Notes: a model not told the origin generated them from the sequence alone. A stretch of 64,000 nucleotides of DNA from Tsukamurella tyrosinosolvens (GCF_900104775.1 NZ_FNSA01000003.1:4402001-4466000), one strand, 5' to 3'. Positions 26,394 to 36,505 are shown, numbered from the stretch's first letter. Program-made: numbers and translations.

Positions 26394-27794
26394 ATGTCCA
26401 AGACCTTCGTGGGGGCACGGCTCCGTGGCCTGCGCAAGGAGCGCGGGCTGTCGCAGGCGTCGCTGGCGGAGGCGCTCGAGATCTCGCCGTCGTACCTGAA
26501 CCAGATCGAGCACGACGTGCGGCCGCTCAGCGTGCCCGTCCTGCTGAAGATCACCGACGTCTTCGGCGTCGACACCTCCTTCTTCAACTCGCAGGACCAG
26601 ACGCGACTGATCGCGGAGCTGCGCGAGGTCACGATGGACGTCGACGCGCCCACCAGCACCGACGAGCTGTCCGAGCTGGCGCGCGATCACCCCGGCTTCG
26701 CCCGCGCCATGGTCGCGCTGCACCGCCGCTACCTCGGCGCCGCCGATCAGCTGGCCCAGGTCACCGACGGCCGCAACGACCCCGGCGCCCGCGGCGCCAT
26801 CCCCAACCCGCACGAGGAAGTGCGCGACTTCTTCTACCAGCGGCAGAACTACTTCCACGAGCTCGACGTCGCCGCCGAGGAGCTCACCGCGCGGATGCGC
26901 ATGCACAACGCCGACGTCCGCACCGAGATCGTGACCCGCCTCGAGGCCGTGCACAACGTCTCCATCCGCCGCCGCGTCGACCTCGGGGAGACGGTGCTGC
27001 ACCGCTACGACCCCCGCACCCGCGTGCTGGAGATCAACCGCCACCTCTCCGGCGGGCAGCAGGTCTTCAAGATGGCCGCCGAGCTCGCCTACCTCGAGTG
27101 CGGCCGGGAGATCGACGCCCTGGTCGACGGTGCCGGGTTCGGCTCGGAGGAGGCGGGGCGGCTCGCCCGCCTCGGGCTCGCCAACTACTACGCCGCGGCC
27201 GTCGTGCTGCCTTACACGCAGTTCCACGGCGCCGCCGAGGAGTTCGAGTACGACATCGAGCGGCTCTCCGCGTTCTTCTCAGTGAGCTACGAGACCATCG
27301 CGCACCGGATGTCCACACTGCAGCGCCCCAACCTGCGCGGCGTGCCGCTCTCCTTCGTCCGCGTCGACCGCGCGGGCAACATGAGCAAGCGGCAGAGCTC
27401 CACCGGCTTCCACTTCTCCGCCTCCGGCGGCACCTGCCCGCTGTGGAACGTCTACGAGACGTTCGCGTGGCCGGGGAAGATCATCACGCAGATCGTCGAG
27501 ATGCCTGACGGCCGCAACTACCTGTGGGTCGCGCGCACCGTCGAGCGGCGGGCCGCCCGGTACGGCCAGCCCGGCAAGACCTTCGCCATCGGCATCGGCT
27601 GCGAACTGCGGCACGCGCACCGCCTGGTCTACGCCCGCGGTCTCGATCTCTCCGACGCCAACGCCACCCCCATCGGCGCCGGCTGCCGCGTCTGCGAGCG
27701 CGCGGGCTGTCCCCAGCGCGCCTTCCCGGCCATCGGCAAGGCCTTGGATATCGACGAGCACCGCTCCACGATCTCGCCCTACCTCGTGCGTTGA
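26394..27794 (+). CDS. ramB: RamB-type regulator (XRE + short-chain fatty acyl-CoA regulator domain)
   Basis: 466 residues. N-terminal XRE helix-turn-helix (about residues 8-65, LSQASLAEALEISPSYLNQI). A middle region resembles an IrrE/ImmA peptidase-like domain, but with AAELAYLE in place of HExxH. The C-terminal regulator domain (about 300-466) has conserved cysteines in GAGCRVCERAGCPQRAFP. In Corynebacterium and mycobacteria RamB represses glyoxylate and acetate genes. Its position divergent from aceA supports the same role here. Confidence 0.9.
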   Translation: MSKTFVGARLRGLRKERGLSQASLAEALEISPSYLNQIEHDVRPLSVPVLLKITDVFGVDTSFFNSQDQTRLIAELREVTMDVDAPTSTDELSELARDHPGFARAMVALHRRYLGAADQLAQVTDGRNDPGARGAIPNPHEEVRDFFYQRQNYFHELDVAAEELTARMRMHNADVRTEIVTRLEAVHNVSIRRRVDLGETVLHRYDPRTRVLEINRHLSGGQQVFKMAAELAYLECGREIDALVDGAGFGSEEAGRLARLGLANYYAAAVVLPYTQFHGAAEEFEYDIERLSAFFSVSYETIAHRMSTLQRPNLRGVPLSFVRVDRAGNMSKRQSSTGFHFSASGGTCPLWNVYETFAWPGKIITQIVEMPDGRNYLWVARTVERRAARYGQPGKTFAIGIGCELRHAHRLVYARGLDLSDANATPIGAGCRVCERAGCPQRAFPAIGKALDIDEHRSTISPYLVR

Positions 27795-27822
27795 GGCGCC
27801 CACCGAACGGTAGCGTCGGGTC

Positions 27823-28347
27823 ATGACACCGCGCGTGACTCCCGGCGGACTCCGCCAGCTCGGCCCGATCAACTACGCCATCGCCAAGATCGGCGCGAAG
27901 GCCATTCGCGCCGACGACATGCACCTGTTCTCCACGCTCGGCCGCACCAAGCGGCTGTTCGTCGGCTGGCTCGGCTACTCCGGCATGCTGATGCCCTTCG
28001 GCGCCCTCAAGCGCTCGGAGTCGGAGACGGTCATCGTCCGCGTCGCCTTCCTGCGGGAGAGCGCCTACGAGCTGGGCCATCACCGCCGCATCGGCGCGCA
28101 GGCGGGGCTCACGGAGACGCAGTTCGAGCGCATCTTCGACGGCTCGGGCTGGGACGAGCGCAGCGCAGCGCTGCTCGCCGTGGTCACCGAGCTGGTCGAG
28201 GACAAGGCGGTCACCGACGAGTCCTGGGCCCGTCTCGCCGCGTTCTACGACGAACGCAAGCTGGTGGAGATCGTCATGCTTGCGACCAACTACGACGGCC
28301 TCGCCACCGCCATCGACGTGCTCGGCATCCAACCGGAGAAGCCCTGA
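27823..28347 (+). CDS. Carboxymuconolactone decarboxylase/AhpD-like protein
   Basis: 174 residues, all-helical. The family core is ESETVIVRVAFLRESAYELGHHRRIGAQAGL, of which RESAYELGHHRRIG carries the conserved Glu and His. The redox CxxC of AhpD is replaced (ESAYELGH), so peroxidase activity is not expected. Function is unknown; the homolog next to ramB in mycobacteria is Rv0464c by memory. Confidence 0.85.
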   Translation: MTPRVTPGGLRQLGPINYAIAKIGAKAIRADDMHLFSTLGRTKRLFVGWLGYSGMLMPFGALKRSESETVIVRVAFLRESAYELGHHRRIGAQAGLTETQFERIFDGSGWDERSAALLAVVTELVEDKAVTDESWARLAAFYDERKLVEIVMLATNYDGLATAIDVLGIQPEKP

Positions 28348-28349
28348 TC

Positions 28350-28703
28350 GTGCGGGTACACAAGGTGATCCCCAACATCACCGTCGACGACATCGCCACC
28401 GCGCGCGGCTTCTACGCGGACTTCCTCGGCCTCGACGACGAGGAGTTCAACCTCGGGTGGGTCGCCCGCTTCTCCTCCCCCGACCACCGCGCCAGCGTGC
28501 AGCTCGTGACCGGCGACCGGACCGCGGAGATCGACTCGGACCTGTCCGTGATGACCGACGACGTCGAGGCGGCCTACGCGGAGGCGCAGCGCTCCGGCTA
28601 CGAGATCGTCCACCCGCTCACCAGCGAGGAGTGGGGCCCGCGCCGGTTCTTCGTCCGCGCCCCCGACAGCACCGTCGTCAACGTCGTCGGCCACCCGCAC
28701 TGA
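28350..28703 (+). CDS. VOC (glyoxalase/bleomycin resistance) family protein
   Basis: 117 residues from a GTG two bases after the preceding stop, so co-transcribed. Two beta-alpha-beta-beta-beta modules are visible: VIPNITVDDIATARGFYADFL starts the first and VMTDDVEAAYAEAQRSGYEI the second. WGPRRFFVRAPDSTVVNVVGH closes the fold. Such proteins bind metal or small ligands; substrate is unknown. Confidence 0.87.
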   Translation: MRVHKVIPNITVDDIATARGFYADFLGLDDEEFNLGWVARFSSPDHRASVQLVTGDRTAEIDSDLSVMTDDVEAAYAEAQRSGYEIVHPLTSEEWGPRRFFVRAPDSTVVNVVGHPH

Positions 28704-28705
28704 CC

Positions 28706-28781
28706 GCTCACGATGTCGAGTTCTGCGGCACCACAGGTGCTCAGGAGCACACGTGACGCCGCAGAACTCGAATTCGTGAAC
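28706..28781. repeat. Long intergenic palindrome C (related to palindrome A)
   Basis: Arms of 24 bases (28706-28729 and 28758-28781) pair at 21 of 24 positions around a 28-base loop. The left arm starts GCTCACGATGTCGAGTTCTG, 19 of 20 identical to palindrome A. The loop shares AGGTG and GCACACGT with palindrome A. It lies between convergent VOC and ectD genes and may terminate both. Confidence 0.8.
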
Positions 28782-28783
28782 CG

Positions 28784-29656
28784 CTAGCGCGTCGCCAGGT
28801 ACTCCGGGCGACGGGCGTCTGCGGCGAAGGGCTCCTGCAGCCCGTTGGAGACGGCGTTGAACACGACGAACAGGTTCGACCGCGGGTACGGCGAGATGTT
28901 CCCCGCCGAGGCGTGCAGGCAGTTGCAGTCGAAGTACAACGCGCTTCCTGCACCGCCGGTGACCTGCTCGATCCCGTACTCATCGGCCATCGCGGCGATG
29001 TCCCGCTCCTCCGGCGTGCCGAACGGCGGCCGGTAGGACTTGAGCGATTCGCGGTGGTACTCGCCGGGCGTGCGCCCCACGCAGGAGACGAACCGGCGGT
29101 GCGAGCCGGGCATGATCATCAGCGAGCCGTTGAAGGGCGTGTTCGGCGTGAGCGCCAGCGAGACGCTCACCGCGCGCGGCGTGGGCATGCCGTCCTCGGC
29201 GTGCCAGGTCTCGAAGTCGCTGTGCCAGTAGAAGGGTCCGCCGGCGAAACCGGGCTTGAGGTTGACGCGGCTCTGGTGCACGTAGACGTCGTCGCCGAGC
29301 AGCTGTCGGGCCACGCCCGCGATCTCCTCGCGCGCGATGATCGACGCGATCTTCTCGCTGAGCTCGTGCACCGCGAAGACCGACCGCACGCTGCCGTCGG
29401 AGGTCTCGCGGATCACCCGCTCGTCGGTGCCGAGCCGCGTGGTCACCGCGTCGATCTCGGCGCGGACGTCGCGGATGTCGCCGGCGCCGAGCACGCCCTC
29501 CACGCTGCGGAAACCGCGGGCGGCGAAGTCGTCGACGGCACCGTCGGGCCAGGGGCCTGATCGTCCGGGCCAGACGACGGGGTCGTGTCGGTCGTGGATC
29601 TCGCTATGGTCGACGCGCGTCGGGTAGTGGTCGGTGAGCGTCGCTGCGTTGTTCAT
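28784..29656 (-). CDS. ectD: Ectoine hydroxylase EctD
   Basis: 290 residues, Fe(II)/2-oxoglutarate dioxygenase. The EctD signature segment WHSDFETWHAEDGMP holds the first iron ligands (His-x-Asp), and the distal His lies in NCLHASAGN. QSRVNLKPGFAGGPFYWH is also typical. The enzyme converts ectoine to 5-hydroxyectoine, a compatible solute for heat and desiccation. AAGGA six bases before the ATG fixes the start. No ectA, ectB or ectC is in the window, so substrate must come from genes elsewhere or from uptake. Confidence 0.9.
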   Translation of the reverse strand: MNNAATLTDHYPTRVDHSEIHDRHDPVVWPGRSGPWPDGAVDDFAARGFRSVEGVLGAGDIRDVRAEIDAVTTRLGTDERVIRETSDGSVRSVFAVHELSEKIASIIAREEIAGVARQLLGDDVYVHQSRVNLKPGFAGGPFYWHSDFETWHAEDGMPTPRAVSVSLALTPNTPFNGSLMIMPGSHRRFVSCVGRTPGEYHRESLKSYRPPFGTPEERDIAAMADEYGIEQVTGGAGSALYFDCNCLHASAGNISPYPRSNLFVVFNAVSNGLQEPFAADARRPEYLATR

Positions 29657-29819
29657 CGATTCCTTCCGTCCGGGCAGTGCGCTTTCCACTGCGTGCCTCG
29701 CGGCGCGGACGTGAAGACGGTGACCGATGCCCTTTCTCGACCCGGCGCCGTGGCCACGCCACGCCGCGATCCCGACCCTGCCAGGGTCCGGCACGAGTGT
29801 CCAACCCGCTGGAAGCGCA

Positions 29820-29857
29820 CGGCGGCCCGGCACCGTGGATCGGTGCCGGGCCGCCGG
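29820..29857 (-). terminator. Strong hairpin after lpd
   Basis: Perfect 16-base-pair stem CGGCGGCCCGGCACCG around TGGAT, just past the lpd stop on the minus strand and upstream of ectD. No T-tract. Nothing else is evident in the 213 bases between lpd and ectD apart from the ectD promoter. Confidence 0.7.
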
Positions 29858-29869
29858 GAAGCGCGATGC

Positions 29870-31252
29870 CTAGAGGTTGATCATGTGCCCCGCGAGGCCG
29901 TGGATCGACTCCTGCAGGCCCTCCGACAGCGTCGGGTGCGTGTGCACGTTGCGGGCCAGCTCGTTGACGGTGAGGTCCCACTTCTGCGCGAGGGTCAGCT
30001 CGGGCAGCAGCTCGGAGACGTCGGGACCGATGAGGTGGCCGCCGAGCAGCTCGCCGTACTTGGCGTCGGAGACCAGCTTGACGAAGCCGACGGCGTCGCC
30101 GAGGCCCTGGGCCTTGCCGTTCGCCGAGAACGGGAAGGTCGCGGTCTTGACGTCGTAGCCCTCGTCCTTGGCCTGCTGCTCGGTGAGGCCGAACGAGGCG
30201 ACCTGCGGCTGGCAGAAGGTGGCGCGCGGCATCATGCGGTAGTCGCCCAGCGTCTGGGTCTCCGCGCCGGCGATGGTCTCCGCCGCCACGACGCCCTGTG
30301 CCTCGGCGACGTGCGCCAGCTGGAGCTTCGCGGTGACGTCGCCGATGGCGTACACGCCGGGCACGTTGGTGCGCATGTAGTCGTCGATGGCGATGGCGCC
30401 GCGCTCGGTGAGGGCGACGCCCGTCTTCTCCAGGCCGAAGCCCTCGACGCGGGGCGCGAAGCCGATCGACATGAGGACCTTGGAGACCGTGATCTCCCCG
30501 GCGCCCTTCGGGCCGGTGTACTTCACGACGACCTGCGAGCCCTGGTCGTCGACGGACTCGACCTTGGTGGAGGTCAGGATGTTCACGCCCAGCTTCTTGT
30601 ACTGCTTGGCGATCTCCTTGGAGACGTCGGCGTCCTCGTTGGGCAGGGCGCGGTCCAGGAACTCGATGATGGTGACGTCCACGCCGTAGTTCTTCAGGAC
30701 GTACGCGAACTCCATGCCGATGGCGCCGGCGCCGACGATGGCGATCGACTGGGGCAGGTCGCGGGTGAGGATCTGCTCCTCGTAGGTGACCACGTTGTCG
30801 GACAGCGTGACGCCCGGGAGGAGGCGCACCGTCGAACCGGTGTCGATGATGATGTTGTCGCCCGTCACCGTCTGGTCGCCGACCTGGATGGTCTTGGCGT
30901 CTACGAAGGTGCCGTAGCCGTTGATCTCGGTGATCTTGTTCTTCTTCATCAGGAAGTGAACGCCCTTGACGATCCCCTCCGACACCTTGCGGCTGCGGTC
31001 GAACGCCGCCCCGAAGTCGAACGAGACGTCGCCGGAGATGCCGAACAGCTGCGCCTTGTGCGTGAAGGTGTGCGCCAGCTCGGCGTTCTTCAGGAGGGCC
31101 TTCGACGGGATGCAGCCCACGTTCAGGCACACACCGCCCCAGTACTTCTCCTCGATGACCGCGACCTTCTGCCCGAGTTGGGCGGCGCGAATAGCGGCGA
31201 CGTAGCCTCCTGGGCCGGCGCCGAGTACAACAGTGTCAAAGTGATCAGCCAC
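29870..31252 (-). CDS. lpd: Dihydrolipoyl dehydrogenase (E3)
   Basis: 460 residues from a GTG. FAD-binding [20 protein letters not shown], redox disulfide in [17 protein letters not shown]-binding [14 protein letters not shown], and the C-terminal catalytic pair in HTHPTLSE. It reoxidises lipoyl groups of pyruvate and 2-oxoglutarate dehydrogenases; in M. tuberculosis Lpd also serves the peroxynitrite reductase/peroxidase system. It is divergent from a prolyl oligopeptidase gene with about 30 bases between starts. Genes for E1 and E2 are not in the window. Confidence 0.95.
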   Translation of the reverse strand: MADHFDTVVLGAGPGGYVAAIRAAQLGQKVAVIEEKYWGGVCLNVGCIPSKALLKNAELAHTFTHKAQLFGISGDVSFDFGAAFDRSRKVSEGIVKGVHFLMKKNKITEINGYGTFVDAKTIQVGDQTVTGDNIIIDTGSTVRLLPGVTLSDNVVTYEEQILTRDLPQSIAIVGAGAIGMEFAYVLKNYGVDVTIIEFLDRALPNEDADVSKEIAKQYKKLGVNILTSTKVESVDDQGSQVVVKYTGPKGAGEITVSKVLMSIGFAPRVEGFGLEKTGVALTERGAIAIDDYMRTNVPGVYAIGDVTAKLQLAHVAEAQGVVAAETIAGAETQTLGDYRMMPRATFCQPQVASFGLTEQQAKDEGYDVKTATFPFSANGKAQGLGDAVGFVKLVSDAKYGELLGGHLIGPDVSELLPELTLAQKWDLTVNELARNVHTHPTLSEGLQESIHGLAGHMINL

Positions 31253-31282
31253 GGCTTTCAGCCTAGCCCTAGTGTGGAGTCC

Positions 31283-33325
31283 ATGGACCAGTACGCATGG
31301 CTCGAAGAAGTGGAATCCGCCACTGCCCTGGATTGGGCGCGCGAACGCAACGCCGCGAGCACCGCGCGCCTGACCGGACCGAGGTTCGACGAGCTCGAGG
31401 CGGGCGTCCTCGCCATCCTCGACACCGACCAGCGCATCCCCTACCCGGTGCGCCGCGGCGAGTACCTGTGGAACTTCTGGCGCGACGCCGACCACCCGTA
31501 CGGCCTCTGGCGCCGCACCACCCTCGAGTCGTTTCGCACCGACAGCCCCGAGTGGGACGTCGTCATCGACGTCGACGCCCTCCGCGAGGCCGAGGGCGAG
31601 AACTGGGTGTGGGGCGGGGCCGCCGTCCTCCGCGCGGAGTCGCCCGACGGTGCGCGGTACGACCGCGCGCTCGTCTCCCTCTCCCGCGGCGGCGCGGACG
31701 CGACGGTCGTGCGGGAGTTCTCCATCTCGCGCCGGGAGTTCGTCGACGACGGCTTCTCCCTCCCGGAGGCCAAGAGCCGGATCTCGTGGATCGACAAGGA
31801 CACCGTGTACGTGGGCACCGACTTCGGGCCCGGCTCCCTCACCGATTCCGGGTACCCGCGGCTCGTGAAGCGCTGGCGCCGCGACACCCCGCTCGGCCAC
31901 GCGGACCTCGTCTACGAGGGCCACCACTCGGACGTCTCCATCGGCGCCGGTTACGACGACACCCCTGGCTACGAGCGGCATTTCGTCTCGCGCGCAATCG
32001 ACTTCTACAACAGCGAGATCTATCTTCTCGCCCCGGACACGCTGGCACTGGAGCGGATCGACGTCCCGACGGATTCCGACGCGGACGTGCACGAGTCGCG
32101 CCTGCTGGTGCGCCCGAAGTCCGCGTGGGAGCTGCCCACCGGGACGGTGCCCCCGGGCGCGTTGGTGGCCTTCGACTTCGACGCCTACCGGGCGGGCTCA
32201 CGCGACTACAGCACCGTCTTCACCCCCGACGCGCACACGGCGCTCGCGGGGTACTCGTGGACCAAGTCCTACCTCCTGTTGTCGACGATGCGGGACGTGC
32301 GCTCGGAGCTGCACACCCTCGAGCCCGGCACGTGGGAGACGCGGGAGACGCGCGGCTTCCCGGAGCTGGCCGAGATCGGCGTCTACTACACCGATCCCCG
32401 CGAGGGCGACGAGATCTTCGCCACCGCCAGCGGTTTCACGCTGCCGCCGACGCTGCTGCACGGCACGGCCGGCGGCTCGGTCGAGCCGCTGAAGTCCGCC
32501 CCCGCCTTCTACGACGCCACGGGCGTCACGGCCGAGCAGTTCTTCGCCACGAGCGACGACGGCACGCAGATCCCCTACTTCGTCGTGCGCAAGCCCGCGG
32601 ACGGGCCGCAGCCGACACTGCTCTACGGCTACGGCGGCTTCGAGGTCTCCCTCACGCCGGACTACACGGCGGTGTCCGGGACGTCGTGGATCGAGCGCGG
32701 CGGCGTCTACGTGCTGGCGAACATCCGCGGCGGCGGCGAGTACGGCCCCGACTGGCACACAGCCGCGTTGAAGGAGAACCGGCTGCGCGCGTACGAGGAC
32801 TTCGCCACGGTGGCGCGGGATCTCGTGGCCCGCGGCATCACCACGCGCGAGCAGCTGGGCGCCCAGGGCGGCTCGAACGGCGGTCTGCTCATGGGCGTGA
32901 TGTACACGCGGTACCCGGAGCTGTTCGGCGCCATCGTCTGTCAGGTTCCGCTGCTCGACATGCGGCGCTATCACCAGCTTCTCGCCGGGGCATCGTGGAT
33001 GGCCGAGTACGGCGACCCCGACGATCCCGCACAGTGGGCCTACATCAGCGAGTACTCGCCCTACCAGAACCTGCCAGCCGCGGATGCGGACCTGCCCGCC
33101 CTCCTGGTCACCACGTCGACCCGCGACGACCGCGTGCACCCCGGCCACGCCCGCAAGTTCGTCGCGGCGCTGCGCGAGCGCGGCATCGAGGTGGACTACT
33201 ACGAGAACATCGAGGGCGGCCACGGCGGCGCGGCCGACAACAAGCAGGCCGCCTTCAAGTCCGCCCTCGCGTACGAGTTCCTATGGCGGGAACTGGCACC
33301 GTCGACCACCGTCGACCCGACCTAG
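31283..33325 (+). CDS. Prolyl oligopeptidase family serine peptidase (S9)
   Basis: 680 residues with no signal peptide. An N-terminal beta-propeller (about residues 1-420) caps a C-terminal alpha/beta-hydrolase domain. The catalytic Ser531 is in [11 protein letters not shown], the Asp in [10 protein letters not shown], and the His in IEGGHGGA. It starts [12 protein letters not shown], as in family members that begin with the YxWLE pattern. It cleaves short peptides, probably after proline, in the cytosol; the physiological substrate is unknown. Confidence 0.92.
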   Translation: MDQYAWLEEVESATALDWARERNAASTARLTGPRFDELEAGVLAILDTDQRIPYPVRRGEYLWNFWRDADHPYGLWRRTTLESFRTDSPEWDVVIDVDALREAEGENWVWGGAAVLRAESPDGARYDRALVSLSRGGADATVVREFSISRREFVDDGFSLPEAKSRISWIDKDTVYVGTDFGPGSLTDSGYPRLVKRWRRDTPLGHADLVYEGHHSDVSIGAGYDDTPGYERHFVSRAIDFYNSEIYLLAPDTLALERIDVPTDSDADVHESRLLVRPKSAWELPTGTVPPGALVAFDFDAYRAGSRDYSTVFTPDAHTALAGYSWTKSYLLLSTMRDVRSELHTLEPGTWETRETRGFPELAEIGVYYTDPREGDEIFATASGFTLPPTLLHGTAGGSVEPLKSAPAFYDATGVTAEQFFATSDDGTQIPYFVVRKPADGPQPTLLYGYGGFEVSLTPDYTAVSGTSWIERGGVYVLANIRGGGEYGPDWHTAALKENRLRAYEDFATVARDLVARGITTREQLGAQGGSNGGLLMGVMYTRYPELFGAIVCQVPLLDMRRYHQLLAGASWMAEYGDPDDPAQWAYISEYSPYQNLPAADADLPALLVTTSTRDDRVHPGHARKFVAALRERGIEVDYYENIEGGHGGAADNKQAAFKSALAYEFLWRELAPSTTVDPT

Positions 33326-33333
33326 GAGGAATC

Positions 33334-33636
33334 ATGCTCGCAGCATTCTCGATCAGCCCCATGGGCGGCGACCAGAGCGCCGACGGCGGTGTCGCCGCCG
33401 CCGTCGCGGAAGCGGTCGCCATCGTCCGCGCCTCCGGCCTGCCCAATGAGACCACGGCGATGTTCACCACCATCGAGGGCGAGTGGGACGAGGTGATGGG
33501 CGTGATCAAGGCGTGCGTCGACCGCCTCGCCGAGAGCGCCCCGCGCGTCTCCCTCGTCGTCAAGTGCGACATCCGCCCAGGCCACACCGGCCAGCTCACC
33601 GCCAAGGTCGAGCGGGTGGAGCGTCACCTGCGCTGA
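33334..33636 (+). CDS. Thiamine-binding / MTH1187-YkoF family small protein
   Basis: 100 residues, starting MLAAFSISPMGGDQS, one ferredoxin-like domain of the family that binds thiamine or hydroxymethylpyrimidine. TTIEGEWDEVMGVIKACVD and VSLVVKCDIRPGH are the conserved parts. AGGAGGA just upstream gives the best ribosome-binding site in the window. It follows the peptidase by eight bases and overlaps the convergent DoxX gene by 13. Confidence 0.85.
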   Translation: MLAAFSISPMGGDQSADGGVAAAVAEAVAIVRASGLPNETTAMFTTIEGEWDEVMGVIKACVDRLAESAPRVSLVVKCDIRPGHTGQLTAKVERVERHLR

Positions 33637-34061
33637 AGCCGGGCCTCGATGCCGAACGGCTCGTCGAGGGCGAACCGGCCCGGGCCGGCGCCCGCGAGGG
33701 CGAGGAGCACCAGGAGCAGCAACCACTCGGGGCTGTAGAAGAACTGACTCAGGAAGCCGGGGATCGTGGTCGACGCCTCGACCGCCGCGGGCCACACCGA
33801 GTAGTAGATCGCGCCGAGCATCGTGACGGCGAGGCCCGCGGCCGCGAACCGGGTGAGCAGCCCCAGCACGAGGAGCGCGCCCAGGACCAGTTCCGCCCAC
33901 GCCGTCACGGTCGACGCGAGGTCGGGTTCCGGGATCCCCCACGCGGCGAAGTCCGCCGCGAAGCGCTTCGGGTTCGCGACCTTCCCCCACCCGCTGAGGA
34001 AGAACATCACCCCGACGCTCGCCCGCGCCACCAGCAGCCAGAGATCCCTCGTCGTATCCAC
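33624..34061 (-). CDS. DoxX family membrane protein
   Basis: 145 residues with about four transmembrane helices. The family start LLVARASVGVMFFLSGWGKV and the second helix pair AWAELVLGALLVLGLLTRFAA (core LVLGALLVLGLLTR) match DoxX. DoxX proteins are small membrane subunits linked to quinone or thiol oxidation in some bacteria; no role is known here. Confidence 0.87.
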   Translation of the reverse strand: MDTTRDLWLLVARASVGVMFFLSGWGKVANPKRFAADFAAWGIPEPDLASTVTAWAELVLGALLVLGLLTRFAAAGLAVTMLGAIYYSVWPAAVEASTTIPGFLSQFFYSPEWLLLLVLLALAGAGPGRFALDEPFGIEARLQRR

Positions 34062-34119
34062 GCCCCCGAAGGTACGGAAGCCGAGGCCCCGTCGCAGCCG
34101 ACGCGGCCGGGTGGACCGT

Positions 34120-35532
34120 CTACGGCCTGCTCCGGACCTGGGTCATGACCACGAGTACAACCGCAACACCGGCGAGCCCCGCCGACCACAGCGCGGCCGC
34201 GGTCAGACCGCCTGCGAAGTAGACGGATCCGACCGCGGCCACCCCGATCGCACTGCCGACCTGGAACATCGTGGTGACCACACCGCTCGCCTCCGGCGCC
34301 CGCTCGGGTGCGACGGACCGTAACGCGTGTGTGAGGATCGGGCCGAACATCGCACCGGTCCCTGCCCCGAGGACGAGAAGCGCGAGGGCGAAACCGGCAC
34401 CGACCGAGGGGGATTGCGCCGCCCGCCACAGCAGGAGGTCGCCGACGACGATCACGACCGCCCCGAGGGCGACGAGCGGCCCCAGCAGCCGCGGCGGCAG
34501 TCGCTTCCACCCGACGGTGACCGCGACGAAGCCGGGAGTGAACCACAGGAACCACAGCCCCGACGCGAGCGGGCCGTAGCCGTGGTCGGCTTGAAGGAAC
34601 AGGGTGGTGGCGAAGAGGAATCCGGCGTAGTTCGCGAACACCAGCAGTACCACCGCCACGGCGGCCGAGAATCCCCTCGAGCGCACCAGGTCCCCTGAGA
34701 CGAGGGGGTTTCCACCGCGTCGGGCCACTCCGCGCTCGACCCAGACGAAGGTGGCGAGCGCGGGCACCGCGAGGACGAGCAGTCCGATCACCCAGGGCGC
34801 CCAGTCGTAGCTGCGTCCCAGGGTCAGCGGCGCGATGAGCAGCAGCAGCGCCACGGCGCCGGTCACGACACCCCCGACGTCCATGCGCGTCCCCGGATCA
34901 CCCTCGTCCGCGGCGAAGTACCGACGCAGCGCCAGCAGCAGCACGGCCCCGATCGGCAGGTTCACCAGGAACACGAGCCGCCAGCCGAGACCGGCGACGT
35001 CGAGCGAAACGAGCAGCCCTCCGCCGACCTGGCCGAGGATGAATCCTCCGGCGGTGGTGAGGCTGAACATCGACAGGGCGCGCGCCAGCGCGGGGCCGGC
35101 GTAGGTCCGCTGGATCAGGCTCATGACCTGCGGCATGATCGCCGCCGCGGTCACGCCCTGCACCACCCGCGCGGCGATGAGGACGGCCGCGTTCGGGGCC
35201 AGGCCGCAGGCGATCGAGGCGAGGACGAAGCCCACCGTCGCGGCACGCAGCGCGCGGACGTGGCCGTGACGGGCGCCCAAGCGCGACCCCGTGATGATGA
35301 GTGATCCGTATGCGAGCAGGTAGCCGCCCACGACGAACTGCAGCTGTGTCGGGGTCGCGGGGAGATCGCGCGCGATGGACGGCGCGGCGACGTTGACGAT
35401 GGTCGCGTCGATCATCGGCATCGTGGAGAAGCCCAGCAGGGCAAGGAGCTTGGCCGTACCTCCGCGTGACGACGGCAGGGCGGTGACGGACTCGTGGGCG
35501 ACGGTGCGATTCACGGTCACCACTCTTCGCAC
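34120..35532 (-). CDS. MFS drug-efflux transporter (DHA2, 14 helices)
   Basis: 470 residues with about 14 hydrophobic segments. Motifs of the DHA2 class are FSTMPMIDATIVNVAAPSI (core DATIVNVAAPSI) in helix 1, GSRLGARHGHVRAL between helices 2 and 3, and the motif-C-like GGFILGQVGGGLLV in helix 5. Proton-driven export of drugs or metabolites is the expected role. Start is ambiguous: GTG codons at 35532, 35523 and 35520 are all in frame. The gene is divergent from an XRE regulator, and CACCAGG/CCTGGTACC words between them may be an operator. Confidence 0.88.
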   Translation of the reverse strand: MRRVVTVNRTVAHESVTALPSSRGGTAKLLALLGFSTMPMIDATIVNVAAPSIARDLPATPTQLQFVVGGYLLAYGSLIITGSRLGARHGHVRALRAATVGFVLASIACGLAPNAAVLIAARVVQGVTAAAIMPQVMSLIQRTYAGPALARALSMFSLTTAGGFILGQVGGGLLVSLDVAGLGWRLVFLVNLPIGAVLLLALRRYFAADEGDPGTRMDVGGVVTGAVALLLLIAPLTLGRSYDWAPWVIGLLVLAVPALATFVWVERGVARRGGNPLVSGDLVRSRGFSAAVAVVLLVFANYAGFLFATTLFLQADHGYGPLASGLWFLWFTPGFVAVTVGWKRLPPRLLGPLVALGAVVIVVGDLLLWRAAQSPSVGAGFALALLVLGAGTGAMFGPILTHALRSVAPERAPEASGVVTTMFQVGSAIGVAAVGSVYFAGGLTAAALWSAGLAGVAVVLVVMTQVRSRP

Positions 35533-35637
35533 CGAGCCGGAACCGCACCAGGAGGCGGATCATCCTGGTACCACCGCCACCACCCACTCGGCCACGAGCG
35601 CCATGACAATCGCGGAGATCCGGGGAATGCTGTCGGG

Positions 35638-36477
35638 GTGAGTGGGGAACGGAGCAGCGAGCTGGGCGCGTTCCTGCGCGCCCGGCGCGACGCGCTGACG
35701 CCGGAGGACGTCGGCCTCCCCCGGACCGGCCCCCGCCGAGTCCCGGGACTGCGCCGGGAAGAGGTCGCGGCGCTCGGCGGCGTGGGCCTCACCTGGTACA
35801 CATGGCTCGAGCAGGGACGGCCGATCTCGGTGTCGACGCAGGTCCTCGATGCGCTCGCCCGGCTCTTCCGCCTCACGGGCGAGGAGCACGACTACCTCTA
35901 CCGCGTCGCCGGCGTGCCCGCCGCCCGGCCTCCGGACGCCCCTCCTGCCGCCGCGATCGACCCCGTCACCCGCCGGGTCCTCGACCGGTTCGGCACGACC
36001 CCCGCCGCCGTCTTCAGCGAACGGTACGACCTGATCGCGGCGAGCGCGGGCTTCCGCCTCCTGTTCCGCGGGATCGACGGCAACACCGGGCTGGACCGGA
36101 ACGCGCTCTACAAGATGGGCCGCGCCGCCGACACCCGGCACCCCGTGGCCGACCCCGACTACCTCGCGGCGATGGTCACCCAGGTCCGCCACGCGTACGG
36201 CCGGCATGTCGGCGAACCCGAGTGGGAGCGATTCATCGCCGAGATCACCGGCAGCAGCCCCGTCATCGCCGGTGCGTGGGAATCACAGGAGGTCGGCCAC
36301 GCACCGTCCGAGCACCGGTTCCGCTGCCCACCGGTCGGGTGGATCCGGTTCAGCAGCGCCCGCTACCTCCTCGACCGTTTCGACGGTGCGTTCCTCACCG
36401 TCTACCTGCCCCTCGACGACGACGCTCAGGAGCAGTTCGACGAGGTGGTCCGTCGCGGCGGCGTCAGCTTCACGTGA
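35638..36477 (+). CDS. XRE-family regulator with MmyB-like C-terminal domain
   Basis: 279 residues from GTG. N-terminal helix-turn-helix includes GLRREEVAALGGVGLTWYTWLEQGR, a hallmark of this actinobacterial family (core RREEVAALGGVGLTWYTWLE). The C-terminal MmyB-like ligand domain (about 110-270) includes FSERYDLIAAS and the VGWIRFSSARYLLDRFDG region. It is divergent from the MFS pump and probably controls it. Confidence 0.9.
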   Translation: MSGERSSELGAFLRARRDALTPEDVGLPRTGPRRVPGLRREEVAALGGVGLTWYTWLEQGRPISVSTQVLDALARLFRLTGEEHDYLYRVAGVPAARPPDAPPAAAIDPVTRRVLDRFGTTPAAVFSERYDLIAASAGFRLLFRGIDGNTGLDRNALYKMGRAADTRHPVADPDYLAAMVTQVRHAYGRHVGEPEWERFIAEITGSSPVIAGAWESQEVGHAPSEHRFRCPPVGWIRFSSARYLLDRFDGAFLTVYLPLDDDAQEQFDEVVRRGGVSFT

Positions 36478-36505
36478 AACCCCAGCTCGTGCGATACTGT
36501 GACGC

